The notes under the pieces are model-generated. The model ran no database searches and had not been told where the DNA came from. It saw only the letters and a program-made list of their open reading frames with translations. The position numbers and the translations under genes are program-made. Of a stretch of DNA of 64,000 nt, positions 1 to 7,889 are shown in pieces. Numbering within the stretch: position 1 is the first letter of the stretch; every line of letters starts with the position of its first letter. The DNA is from PALSA-610 sp038239145 (GTDB lineage Bacteria > Actinomycetota > Acidimicrobiia > IMCC26256 > PALSA-610), in NCBI GenBank assembly GCA_038239145.1, contig JBBSFB010000004.1:62001-126000 (forward strand), given 5' to 3'.

Positions 1-525
1 GTCACTCCCAAGCCCGTCTCCGACCCGCGCCGCATGCTCTTCGTCGGCGGCGGAGTCCCTGCCGCCGCCCGCCGGGCGGCCCGGCTCCGGCTCGCGATGT
101 TCCCGATGAACTCCGACACGGTCGTGCGGGAGGCGTACTTCGACGAGGCGGAGAAGATCGGGTTCACGGGCGGCTTCATCCTCCAACCCGTCGGCCCCAC
201 CTTCGTGCACGTTGCCGACGACCCCGAGCAGGCTTGGGCAGAGATCGGGAAGTACGTGCTCTACGAAGCGCAGACGTACGCGTCGTTCCAGACGCCGGGC
301 CAGCACTCGACACCAGGAGTGCATGCGGCATCTGTCGACGACCTCAAGGCGTCGGCCCAGTACGTGGTGGGGACACCTGACGAGGTGTACGAGCGGCTGC
401 GGGACGTCCCCGGGAACGGCGGGATCGTCTTCAACCCGCTGGCGGGGGGCCTGCCGTCGGAGCTGGCGTGGTCGAGTCTCGAGCTGTTCGCGGCCCAGGT
501 GCTGCCCCGACTCCGGAAGCTCTAG
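1..525 (+). CDS. LLM-class flavin/F420-dependent oxidoreductase, C-terminal part
   Basis: The reading frame is open from the first base of the window, so the N-terminus lies outside. The visible 174 residues begin just before a FVGGG-PAAARRAARL stretch, the pattern of the C-terminal half of luciferase-like monooxygenases (about 300 residues when complete), followed by the usual GTPDEVYERL segment near the end. Members of the family use FMN or F420 for redox chemistry on varied substrates; the substrate here is unknown. The stop codon sits in the first unit of a tandem repeat that copies the last two codons and the stop. The family call is confident; the role is not. Confidence 0.85.
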   Translation, partial: VTPKPVSDPRRMLFVGGGVPAAARRAARLRLAMFPMNSDTVVREAYFDEAEKIGFTGGFILQPVGPTFVHVADDPEQAWAEIGKYVLYEAQTYASFQTPGQHSTPGVHAASVDDLKASAQYVVGTPDEVYERLRDVPGNGGIVFNPLAGGLPSELAWSSLELFAAQVLPRLRKL

Positions 526-570
526 GTCTCCTGCCCAGAAGCTCTAGGTCTCCTGCCCAGAAGCTCTAGG
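517..570. repeat. 22-bp tandem repeat copying a gene's last codons and stop
   Basis: Two perfect 22-bp units (517-538, 539-560) and 10 bases of a third. Each unit starts with AAGCTCTAG, the last two sense codons and the stop of the preceding gene, so the end of that gene is present in triplicate. Confidence 0.9.
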
Positions 571-589
571 CAGCGGTCCGATTTGGGCG

Positions 590-595
590 TACCGT
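590..595 (+). promoter_or_regulatory. Candidate -10 element TACCGT
   Basis: This TANNNT hexamer lies 42 bases before the GTG start at 638. That gene also has an AGGAGG ribosome-binding site at 627-632, so it probably has a conventional short leader, unlike most operon heads in this window. Confidence 0.4.
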
Positions 596-637
596 CCCTC
601 ACAACCCCTCGTCGGATGTCCGGTCCAGGAGGTCAGT

Positions 638-1159
638 GTGGCTCGGTATCGCAACTTTGACGGTGCCCTCGGCGCCGGCTCCGATACGCAGGCGATGAAT
701 CCTGCGCTGGACGACGTCCGGTTGCGCCGGGCGGGCCTGAAGGCGGCGCTCAGCGATCTCGAGCTCGCGCTCGCGGCGCCGTTCGCGAACCGGGTCGACT
801 GGGTGACGCACGTGCGGGAGGCGTTGAGTGCCGTGCACGACGTGTGGACCCGCCACATCGCGGCGACGGAAGCGCCGGGCGCGTTCCTCGACGAGCTCGT
901 CACGGAGTCACCCCGGCTGTCGTCGCCGACCGCGCACCTGCGCCGCGACCACAACGACATCCTTGCCACCATCGTGCGCGCACAGAACGGTCTCGCAAAC
1001 CCTCCCGACGACGATACGCCCGACGACCAGAGGTACGTCGCCTGGGCGGAGGAGATCCGCGTCGACCTCACCGCGTTGCTCGCGGCGTTGGCCCGCCATC
1101 GCCAGCGCGGCGCCGACCTGGTGTACGAGGCCTACGCCGTCGACCTCGGCGGCGGCTGA
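638..1159 (+). CDS. Hemerythrin-like domain protein
   Basis: A 173-residue protein with scattered His and acidic residues in a predicted four-helix pattern: H-x3-R-H-I near residue 68, R-R-D-H-N-D near 102, and a C-terminal A-R-H-R-Q-R-G-A-D-L-V-Y-E-A-Y segment typical of actinobacterial hemerythrin-like proteins. Such domains bind a di-iron centre and O2 or NO, but the full ligand set cannot be assigned by eye. The GTG start was chosen because a perfect AGGAGG lies 5 bases upstream. The gene is convergent with the Rieske gene, and an inverted repeat at 1175-1217 lies between them. Confidence 0.6.
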   Translation: MARYRNFDGALGAGSDTQAMNPALDDVRLRRAGLKAALSDLELALAAPFANRVDWVTHVREALSAVHDVWTRHIAATEAPGAFLDELVTESPRLSSPTAHLRRDHNDILATIVRAQNGLANPPDDDTPDDQRYVAWAEEIRVDLTALLAALARHRQRGADLVYEAYAVDLGGG

Positions 1160-1174
1160 AAAACACCACCAACA

Positions 1175-1217
1175 GTTGTCGGAGTTCTCGGCTGCATATA
1201 CCGACAACTCCGACAAC
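1175..1217. terminator. 12-bp inverted repeat between convergent genes
   Basis: GTTGTCGGAGTT at 1175-1186 is exactly complementary to AACTCCGACAAC at 1206-1217, with 19 bases between. It lies between the stops of two convergent genes and could end transcription from both sides. There is no T-run, so intrinsic termination is uncertain. Confidence 0.5.
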
Positions 1218-1222
1218 AGATG

Positions 1223-1284
1223 GTGACTTCCCCGAGGTACGTGGTCACTTCCCGAGGTACGTGGTGGTCACTTTCCGAGGTCAG
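1223..1284. repeat. About 20-bp imperfect tandem repeat at the end of the Rieske gene
   Basis: Three imperfect units (1223-1240, 1241-1260, 1261-1284) share the core CACTT-CCGAGGTAC. The last unit contains the stop codon of the minus-strand Rieske gene at 1281-1283. Confidence 0.7.
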
Positions 1285-3002
1285 TGGTCTTCTTCCTCGT
1301 CCTCGTAGAGGGCTTCGCCGCGGCGTAGGCGGGCGGCGATGTGCACGACGGTGGGAAGCTCGCGCCGGGTCGGCGTGTGCGCGGCGAGGAAACGGGCGAT
1401 GCCCGCGAGGATCAGCGCGGACTCCTCCGAGCCATCGGGCCACGCGGTCGCCTGGCGCACGCCCGCTTCGACGGTCTGATACCAGTGGAAGCCCGCGTCC
1501 TCGGCGAGCAACGCGTGCCCGAGCGCGGCGATCAGCTCGGAGCGCGCGCCGCCGGCGGCGAGGAATCCGTATGCCTCGTTGGCGGCCGCATCGACCATTC
1601 CCTGGGAATCGAAGCAGCGATTCAGCGCATCGATGCTCCCGCTCGTCGCCTGCGGGAGTCGGGCCGCGGGAACGTTGAGGAACCGGTCGAGATATATCCG
1701 GAGCGCGGCGTGAACCGAGGCCCGGCGCAACGCCGGTGTCGGGCGGCGGCTGAGCGCCTGGTGCAGGGCGCTCGCGGCGGTGAACGAATGGTGGACGGTG
1801 TCCCAGTCGGCGTGGTCGTTGCGGGTGTGGAAGCGCACGATGCGCAGCGCAGCTGCGTACGCGAGTGCGCGTCCGAGCTCCTCGTCGGTGGCGCCGCCCG
1901 ACCAAGCCTCGACCAGCGCGTCGGTGACGGCCTCGGGGTCGTCGGCGAGCAACCGCCACGCGATCGCGCCCACGTCGACCTCGGTGGGCGGAGCCGGGTT
2001 CGGCCCCTCGAGGCGCGCCGCGGTCTGCGCCGCGAGCGCGACGAGATCCTTCGGATGGCGCCACTCCGAGAACTCCTCCGACCGCTGTGCCTGCGTGGTC
2101 TGCAACACGAGCGTCGGGAGGAGTCGGACGGCCGAGTCCGGGCCGAGAAGGTCGATCGCTTCGAACGCCTTGTTCGTGAAGTCGACGGTGTGGCCGCCGT
2201 CGATGAACACGTGATCGGTGACCGCCGCGAACATCATCTCCTCGACGAAGGCGATCCGCGCCGGGTCGTTCAACGCAGTCGCGAGCGTGCGCTCGGCGGA
2301 ATCGCTCGAGCGGGTGTCGATGAACCGCCGGTACCAGCCTTCCAGTCGGGCCATCGGTACGGCCTCGGTCGGCAGGGGACCGACGGGGAAGCGGGGTGAC
2401 TGTCCGCTGGTGTCATTGGCGACGAACGCGAGCCCGTGGACGAGCGCGAGCGCGCGGTCGTCGTCGTCGAGATGTGGGAACAGGTTCGCCATCGCGACGA
2501 GCACGGTGAGGCCGGCGCCCCAACCCCGACCCCGATAGGTTGCGCCGAAGTCGACCCCGGTGCGCACGATGTCGGCCGCGGGCACGCCCGCGTCGAGGAG
2601 TCCGAGCACCGATTTCGCCACGACGAGCGTGATGCTCTCCTCGAGCCCGTTGCGCAGACGCGCCTGCAGGTGTCCGATCGGGTCGGCATCGGCGCGCGCC
2701 CCGACGAACACGTCACCGTCGCGCACGGTCGCGGCGAAGCCCCGGGCGTCGTCGGCCCACATGTCGAGGGTGCATCCCGACTCGAGGTCGAAGCGGGCGT
2801 GATGCCAGTGGCACGTCACCAGACCGGACTCGACGGTGCCCTGGTGCAGGGGGAAACCGAGGTGCGGGCAGCGATCCTCGATCGCGTAGGGCGCGTCCTC
2901 GTGCCAGAAGACGACTACCGGCACCGAGCCGACCTTGGTGAGGATCTGGCCGGAGCCCTGCAACTCCACGAGGGTCCCGGCCCGTACCGCCTGATCGAGC
3001 AT
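1281..3002 (-). CDS. Rieske [2Fe-2S] protein with a long uncharacterised C-terminal region
   Basis: A 573-residue protein. Residues 1-105 form a Rieske domain with both ligand boxes, C45-P-H47 and C64-H-W-H67, which hold a [2Fe-2S] cluster for electron transfer. The remaining roughly 470 residues are mostly helical-looking and I do not recognise them; there is no ring-hydroxylase catalytic domain. The ATG at 3002 is preferred over an upstream in-frame TTG (3035) because GGAGGG lies 8 bases before it. The gene is divergent from a SufR-like regulator whose own Fe-S cysteines suggest the pair responds to Fe-S or redox state (inference). Its 3' end carries tandem repeats. Confidence 0.75.
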   Translation of the reverse strand: MLDQAVRAGTLVELQGSGQILTKVGSVPVVVFWHEDAPYAIEDRCPHLGFPLHQGTVESGLVTCHWHHARFDLESGCTLDMWADDARGFAATVRDGDVFVGARADADPIGHLQARLRNGLEESITLVVAKSVLGLLDAGVPAADIVRTGVDFGATYRGRGWGAGLTVLVAMANLFPHLDDDDRALALVHGLAFVANDTSGQSPRFPVGPLPTEAVPMARLEGWYRRFIDTRSSDSAERTLATALNDPARIAFVEEMMFAAVTDHVFIDGGHTVDFTNKAFEAIDLLGPDSAVRLLPTLVLQTTQAQRSEEFSEWRHPKDLVALAAQTAARLEGPNPAPPTEVDVGAIAWRLLADDPEAVTDALVEAWSGGATDEELGRALAYAAALRIVRFHTRNDHADWDTVHHSFTAASALHQALSRRPTPALRRASVHAALRIYLDRFLNVPAARLPQATSGSIDALNRCFDSQGMVDAAANEAYGFLAAGGARSELIAALGHALLAEDAGFHWYQTVEAGVRQATAWPDGSEESALILAGIARFLAAHTPTRRELPTVVHIAARLRRGEALYEDEEEDH

Positions 3003-3003
3003 T

Positions 3004-3017
3004 CGGAGGTCCCTCCG
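3004..3017. promoter_or_regulatory. Palindrome over the Rieske ribosome-binding site
   Basis: CGGAGG and CCTCCG are separated by two bases. In the minus-strand transcript this forms a 5-bp stem with a 4-base loop that covers the GGAGG ribosome-binding site directly before the ATG at 3002. It could restrict translation or serve as a dimer operator. Confidence 0.4.
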
Positions 3018-3049
3018 GTCAGGAGCTTTCCGCAAGTCTTCTGTTGCGA

Positions 3050-3055
3050 TAATCT
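3050..3055 (+). promoter_or_regulatory. -10 element TAATCT, leaderless start of the SufR-like gene
   Basis: The hexamer ends 8 bases before the ATG at 3064 and no ribosome-binding site is present. Its complement shifted by one base (3051-3056) reads TAGATT and could be the -10 of the divergent Rieske gene. Confidence 0.6.
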
Positions 3056-3063
3056 ACCGCTCG

Positions 3064-3711
3064 ATGGAGAACGTCAAGACCAATCTCGGAGTCACCAAGC
3101 GCCGGATCGTCGAACGGCTGAAGCGCGCCGACGCCAAGGTCTCCGATCTGGCGGCCGCACTCGACATGACCGAAGCCGGGGTGCGCCAGCATCTCGACGC
3201 GCTGGCCGACAACGGTCTCGTCGTATCCCGGACGGGTGCTGTCGCCGGCCGGGGCCGCCCGCCAACCGTGTGGACCCTGACCGATCTCGCAGAGGACCTC
3301 TTCCCCGATCGTCACGACGACCTCACCGTCGAGCTGATCAGCGCGGTGCGCAGCGCGCTCGGCGAACAGGGTCTGGCCCGGGTCATCGATGCTCGTGGCC
3401 AAGTACAGCGGGCGGCGTACGAGCGCGCACTGCCCAAGCGCGTCTCGCTCCGGAAGCGGGTGGAAGCGCTCGCGCGCATCCGGACAGAGGAGGGCTACGT
3501 CGCCGAGGTCGTTGACGATTCGGATGGCGACGGAGTGTTGCTCGTCGAGCATCACTGCCCGATCTGCACTGCGGCCGCGTCCTGCCCGGGATTGTGCGGC
3601 TCGGAGCTCGGCCTCTTCCGGGAGGTGCTCGGACCGGGTGTCTCGGTCGAACGGACCCAGCACATCATCGCCGGCGACCGTCGGTGCACATATTTGATCC
3701 AGCCGGTCTGA
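3064..3711 (+). CDS. SufR-like Fe-S-sensing HTH transcriptional regulator
   Basis: A 215-residue protein. Residues 10-75 form a winged helix-turn-helix (V-S-D-L-A-A-A-L-D-M-T-E-A-G-V-R-Q-H-L-D-A-L) with a G-R-G-R-P-P wing. The C-terminal half ends in a cysteine cluster, C165-P-I-C168, C174 and C178, followed by S-E-L-G-L-F, matching SufR-type regulators that bind an Fe-S cluster. It is divergent from the Rieske gene and shares a 61-bp control region with it, so the Rieske gene is the obvious first target. The ATG is leaderless behind a TAATCT element. No suf genes are nearby, so a role in suf control is not implied. Confidence 0.8.
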   Translation: MENVKTNLGVTKRRIVERLKRADAKVSDLAAALDMTEAGVRQHLDALADNGLVVSRTGAVAGRGRPPTVWTLTDLAEDLFPDRHDDLTVELISAVRSALGEQGLARVIDARGQVQRAAYERALPKRVSLRKRVEALARIRTEEGYVAEVVDDSDGDGVLLVEHHCPICTAAASCPGLCGSELGLFREVLGPGVSVERTQHIIAGDRRCTYLIQPV

Positions 3712-3746
3712 TCGGGCCGGTCAGGTCTCGCGCCGGACGCCCCGGG

Positions 3747-3752
3747 TATCGT
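3747..3752 (+). promoter_or_regulatory. -10 element TATCGT ahead of the six-gene operon
   Basis: The hexamer lies 9 bases before the ATG at 3762, with no Shine-Dalgarno sequence between, implying a leaderless mRNA for the operon 3762-9531. Confidence 0.6.
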
Positions 3753-3761
3753 CTCGGGCGC

Positions 3762-5012
3762 ATGGCGGAGACCGGACGCATCACCGACGAGGGCGTCGAA
3801 CGACTGCGGGCCCGGATCGGGATCCCCGAACCGCATCCAATGCCGCCGTACTACACGGTCCCGACGATCGACACGTTCCGCAACGTCGCAGTCTCGTACG
3901 GCGACGACAATCCGCTGTGGTGCGATCCTGCGTACGGCGCCGGAACCCGTTGGCAGCAGTCGATCGCGCCGCCGGTCCTGGTCGGTGGCGACACGCTGAT
4001 CGGTGAAGACGAGGTCGCCGCGGTCGCGCCCGAGCATGCCGAGTTGATGAAGGGCGACCCTCTGCGGGGGGTGCACGCGTTCTACGCTGCCAGCGCTCGC
4101 GAGTGGTGGGCGCCGCTCGTACCGTTGCGGCGCACGTTTCGTCGCAACGCCTTGGTGGCCGCGCTCGATAAGCCGAGCGAATTCGCGGGTCGTGCCATCC
4201 ACGAGTGGACCGCGCAGGTGTTCCGCGACGACAGCGGTGCGTTGCTGTCGGGCCAATACCGGCTGATGGTTCGTACCGAGCGGGAGAAGGCCCGGGAGCG
4301 CAAGAAGTACGACGCGATCACGATCGACCCGTACTCCGACGATCAGATCGCCGAGATCGACGCCCAGTACGCGAGTGAGGGTCCGCGCGGAGCCGATCCG
4401 CGTTGGTTCGAGGACGTGCGCGAGGGCGATGCCGTCGGGCCGATGGTGAAAGGTCCGCTCACCGTCACCGACATCGTGTGTTGGCACGCGGGTATGGGCA
4501 TGGGTCTGTACGGGATCAAGCCCTTGCGGTTGGGCGCGCAGAACCGTCACCGCATCCCGCGCTTCTTCCACCGCGACGACCTCAACGTCCCCGACGTGAT
4601 GCAACGCGTCCACTGGGATCCCGAGTTCGCGCGCCGATCGGGAAACCCGACCACCTTCGACTACGGGCGCATGCGAGAGACCTGGCTCGTCCATCTATGC
4701 ACCGACTGGATGGGCGACGACGCCTGGCTTTGGAAGCTCGACTGCGAGTTCCGGCGCTTCAACTACGTCGGCGACACGCAATGGCTGCGCGGGACCGTGA
4801 CCCGCAAGTTCCTCGCCGCCGGCGACCGGCCCGCAGTCGACATCGAGCTCGACACCGTCAATCAGCGCGGCGAGGCCACGACGCCCGGTCACGCGACGAT
4901 CCTCTTGCCCAGCCGGGAGCACGGTCTGGTGCGATTGCCCGATCCGCCCGGTGGCGCTTCCGATCTGCAGGGCGCGCTCGCGGCGATCTCCGAGGAGTTC
5001 AGTCGCCGATGA
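3762..5012 (+). CDS. Double hot-dog MaoC-family enoyl-CoA hydratase
   Basis: A 416-residue protein with two hot-dog halves. The N-terminal part has the FAS1-like dehydratase pattern V-S-Y-G-D-D-N-P-L-W (about residue 45). The C-terminal half carries the MaoC-like L-D-C-E-F-R-R-F-N-Y-V-G-D-T stretch. Such proteins hydrate enoyl-CoA thioesters, including bulky sterol-type side chains. It opens a six-gene operon with a -10 element directly before the start, and its TGA overlaps the next ATG (ATGA). The longer open frame upstream has no support as coding sequence and overlaps the SufR-like gene. The substrate is unknown. Confidence 0.75.
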   Translation: MAETGRITDEGVERLRARIGIPEPHPMPPYYTVPTIDTFRNVAVSYGDDNPLWCDPAYGAGTRWQQSIAPPVLVGGDTLIGEDEVAAVAPEHAELMKGDPLRGVHAFYAASAREWWAPLVPLRRTFRRNALVAALDKPSEFAGRAIHEWTAQVFRDDSGALLSGQYRLMVRTEREKARERKKYDAITIDPYSDDQIAEIDAQYASEGPRGADPRWFEDVREGDAVGPMVKGPLTVTDIVCWHAGMGMGLYGIKPLRLGAQNRHRIPRFFHRDDLNVPDVMQRVHWDPEFARRSGNPTTFDYGRMRETWLVHLCTDWMGDDAWLWKLDCEFRRFNYVGDTQWLRGTVTRKFLAAGDRPAVDIELDTVNQRGEATTPGHATILLPSREHGLVRLPDPPGGASDLQGALAAISEEFSRR

Positions 5013-5803
5013 GCCTGCTCGTACTGCACGACGATCAGGGCGTGCTGACCCTGCGCCTCAATCGGCCCGACAAGCGCAACGCCATCGACGAGGAGACGTT
5101 CTTCGCGCTCGTCGCCACCATCGAAGGCGCGCGGACCGACGATGGGGTGCGTGTCATCGTCATCGAGGGCGAGGGCGATCACTTCTGCGGCGGCGCCGAC
5201 ATCGTGGCCCGCAACGCGGGCGGCGAGGAGCGCAAGCCGCGCGCGGGCAGCATCCAACGGCGCCTCCCCGGTCAGGCGCACCGACTCATCCCGCTCATCG
5301 GCACGGTGCAGATCCCGGTGGTCTGCAAGGTCCAGGGATGGGCCGCGGGAATCGGGTTCCAGATCGCGCTGGCGGCCGACCTCACCGTTGCGGCCGACGA
5401 CGCCCGATTCTGGGAACCGTTCAGCGAACGCGGGTTCACACCCGACAGCGGCGCCACCTGGTTGTTGCCGCGCCGGGTCGGCGAAGCGCGGGCGCGCGAG
5501 CTGCTGCTCCTCGGGCGGTCGCTGAGCGGGACCGAGGCGGCGGCGTGGGGCGCCATCCACCGAGCCGTTCCCCCCGCCGAGTTGGACGACGCGGTCGGCG
5601 CGCTCGTCGACCAACTCGCACACGGTCCGACGGTCGCGCTCGGACTCACGAAGTGGCTGTTGAGCGCAGGGGCGCACGCCGACCTCGAAGCGCAGCTCGC
5701 GAACGAAGCGTTCGCGTTGGAGCTCTCGTCGCGCGCGGAGGATTTTCGCGAAGGGCTCGCGGCCTTCCGCGAGAAGCGAGCGCCGCGTTTCGAAGGCAGA
5801 TGA
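5009..5803 (+). CDS. Enoyl-CoA hydratase/isomerase (crotonase fold)
   Basis: A 264-residue crotonase-superfamily protein. The CoA/oxyanion motif F-C-G-G-A-D-I lies near residue 60 and the second glycine-rich loop G-W-A-A-G-I-G-F near residue 112, followed by A-A-D-L-T-V-A-A-D-D-A-R-F. The F-T-P-D-S-G-A-T-W-L-L-P-R segment occupies the position of the catalytic acidic residues. It hydrates or isomerises a 2-enoyl-CoA. Start and stop overlap both neighbours by 4 bases (ATGA), so translation is coupled to the MaoC-type gene before it and the acyl-CoA dehydrogenase after it. Confidence 0.85.
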   Translation: MSLLVLHDDQGVLTLRLNRPDKRNAIDEETFFALVATIEGARTDDGVRVIVIEGEGDHFCGGADIVARNAGGEERKPRAGSIQRRLPGQAHRLIPLIGTVQIPVVCKVQGWAAGIGFQIALAADLTVAADDARFWEPFSERGFTPDSGATWLLPRRVGEARARELLLLGRSLSGTEAAAWGAIHRAVPPAELDDAVGALVDQLAHGPTVALGLTKWLLSAGAHADLEAQLANEAFALELSSRAEDFREGLAAFREKRAPRFEGR

Positions 5804-7032
5804 AGCTCGATCGCGACACTCCCGTCGAGACCGCGGTGGCGGAGGTGCGGGAGTGGGTGGAGACGAACCTTCCGCCCGCCTGGATCGAGGCGGGCCGCCG
5901 GGGTGGCGCCGCGGCCGTACGTCAGGTTCGCCCCCGCGCCGCGTACGAGGAGTGGTACCCGGTGTTCGCGGAGTCCGGACTCGTCGTGCCCACGTGGCCG
6001 GTCGCGTACGGCGGGCTCGATCTTGCGCCCGTCACTGCACGCGCCGTCGACGGTGAGTTGCAACCGTTCAACCTCGGCCGGCTCAACCCGCTGGGACTGA
6101 ACAACACCGCGCCCGCGCTCTACGCGTTCGGCACCGAGGGGCAGCGGCTCCGTTTCCTACCGCCGATGGTGCGCAACGAGGAGAAGTGGTGCCAGCTCTT
6201 CAGCGAGCCCGGCGCCGGCTCCGATCTCGCGTCCCTCGCCACCCGGGCCGTGCTCGACGGCGATACGTGGATCGTCACCGGTCAGAAAGTATGGAGCACG
6301 TGGGCGCACTTCTCCGACTTCGCGATCCTGCTCGCGCGTACGGAGCCCGACGCGCCCAAACGCCAGGGGATCACGTACTTCCTGATCGATCTGCACCAGG
6401 CCGGCGTCGAGGTGCGCCCGCTTCGCCACATCGGCGGAGAGGTCGACTTCAACGAGGTCTTCCTCGACCATGCACTCGTTCCCGACGCGTACCGGATCGG
6501 TGAGGTCGGGCAGGGGTGGAAGGTCGCGAACGCCACGCTCTCCGGTGAGCGCGCGATGGTCTCCGGTGCATCGGGCTCGGGCGGCGTCGACCGGATCGGT
6601 GGCCGTGGTGTGGAACACCTGCTGGAGTTGGCGCGAGCTTCGGGTCGCGACCGCGATCCGCTCGTTCGTCAGCGGCTCACGCGCGTCTACAGCGAGGAAC
6701 AGATTCGCGCATGGACGAACCAGCGCACGCGGGCCCAGATGAAGGCCGGCCGCGCGCCCGGGCCCGAGAGCTCGGTCGGCAAGGTGCACCAGGGCGCGCT
6801 CAACCAACGCATCCAACTCCTCGCGACCGATCTCCTCGGCCCCGGCGCAATGGCGTGGCCGGGGGCCAACCTCCCGCTCGAGGTACGAGGAATGCTGCGC
6901 AGCCGGGCGAACACCATCGAGGGCGGCACCACCGAGGTCAACAAGAACATCGTGGGTGAGCGCGTGCTCGGTCTGCCGCGCGAGCCCGATCCGTGGCAGG
7001 GTGCGCCCTGGCGCGAAGTCCCGAGGAGCTGA
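5800..7032 (+). CDS. Acyl-CoA dehydrogenase
   Basis: A 410-residue flavoprotein of normal length. Visible hallmarks are C-Q-L-F-S-E-P-G-A-G-S-D-L-A-S-L (FAD/substrate loop, about residue 127), G-Q-K-V-W-S-T-W-A, and the C-terminal I-E-G-G-T-T-E-V-N-K-N-I-V-G-E-R. The Glu in I-E-G-G-T is at the position of the catalytic base in classical single-subunit acyl-CoA dehydrogenases. It oxidises an acyl-CoA to the 2-enoyl-CoA used by the two hydratases in this operon. The ATG overlaps the preceding stop (ATGA). Confidence 0.88.
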   Translation: MKLDRDTPVETAVAEVREWVETNLPPAWIEAGRRGGAAAVRQVRPRAAYEEWYPVFAESGLVVPTWPVAYGGLDLAPVTARAVDGELQPFNLGRLNPLGLNNTAPALYAFGTEGQRLRFLPPMVRNEEKWCQLFSEPGAGSDLASLATRAVLDGDTWIVTGQKVWSTWAHFSDFAILLARTEPDAPKRQGITYFLIDLHQAGVEVRPLRHIGGEVDFNEVFLDHALVPDAYRIGEVGQGWKVANATLSGERAMVSGASGSGGVDRIGGRGVEHLLELARASGRDRDPLVRQRLTRVYSEEQIRAWTNQRTRAQMKAGRAPGPESSVGKVHQGALNQRIQLLATDLLGPGAMAWPGANLPLEVRGMLRSRANTIEGGTTEVNKNIVGERVLGLPREPDPWQGAPWREVPRS

Positions 7033-7040
7033 CGACGCAC

Positions 7041-7889
7041 GTGGAATACCCGAGACTCGAAGATGTCCATCTTGAAACGCTGTTGCTCGAACGCAAGGGC
7101 CCGGTCGGCTGGCTGATCAACAACCGGCCCGACCAGCTCAACGCGATGAACGCGCTGATGCGCGACGAGTTCGAGCACGCATGGCGCGCGCTCGACGCCG
7201 ACCCGGACGTGCGAGTCATCGTGCACACCGGCGCCGGTCGTGCATTCCAGACCGGGGTCGACGTCACCGAGATCGCAACCGACGGTGCCGGCATGCAGCG
7301 GTATCGCGAGTCGGTAGAGAAGTTCGACTTCCACTTCACGTCGTGGCACAACGACGTGTGGAAGCCCGTCATCACGGCAGTGAACGGCATCTGTGCGGGT
7401 GGAGGATTCCACTGGATCGCCGATGCCGACATCGTGATCGCGGCATCGGACGCGCAGTTCTTCGATCCGCACGTGTCGATCGGCCAGGTCGTGTCGATCG
7501 AGGCGATCGGACTGATGAAGAAGATGCCGGTCGAAGCCGTGATGCGCATGGCGTTCGTCGGTCGTCACGAACGCCTCGGGGCGCAACGGGCCTACGAGCT
7601 CGGGATGATCAGCGAGATCGTCGATCCGCCCGAGAACCTGCGCGAGGCCGCCCAGGCCTTGGGCGAGAAGATTGCCCGGAACTCGCCCGCGGCCATGGCC
7701 GCGACCAAGCGGGCCTTGCGGAGCGCGCTCGAGCTCGGGCTCACCGATGCGTGCAAGGCGGGCGCGGCCGAGCTGGTCTCCATGTGGGGTCACCCCGACC
7801 AGGAAGAAGGCCCGCGCGCATTCGCGGAGAAACGCGACGCGCAGTGGGCGCCGCCGGAGCCGGCGACCACCGACGCCCGGACCGAATGA
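7041..7889 (+). CDS. Enoyl-CoA hydratase/isomerase
   Basis: A 282-residue crotonase-fold protein. The usual F-C-A-G-D loop is A-F-Q-T-G-V-D here, and the second loop is G-I-C-A-G-G-G-F. It shares F-T-S-W-H-N-x-V-W-K-P-V-I and D-P-H-V-S-x-G-Q with the gene at 11697-12413, marking a local subfamily that differs from the hydratase at 5009. The GTG at 7041 was chosen: GAGGAG lies 12 bases upstream, it follows the dehydrogenase stop closely, and it aligns with the start of the 11697 paralogue. An earlier in-frame start would overlap the dehydrogenase. The 3' end overlaps the next gene by 4 bases. Confidence 0.82.
   Translation: MEYPRLEDVHLETLLLERKGPVGWLINNRPDQLNAMNALMRDEFEHAWRALDADPDVRVIVHTGAGRAFQTGVDVTEIATDGAGMQRYRESVEKFDFHFTSWHNDVWKPVITAVNGICAGGGFHWIADADIVIAASDAQFFDPHVSIGQVVSIEAIGLMKKMPVEAVMRMAFVGRHERLGAQRAYELGMISEIVDPPENLREAAQALGEKIARNSPAAMAATKRALRSALELGLTDACKAGAAELVSMWGHPDQEEGPRAFAEKRDAQWAPPEPATTDARTE

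Noticed and set aside
1132..2064. Long Arg-rich open frames on the strand opposite to, or in other frames of, real genes
   Set aside because: They have shadow composition of GC-rich codons, no family motifs, and lie over genes with clear domains.
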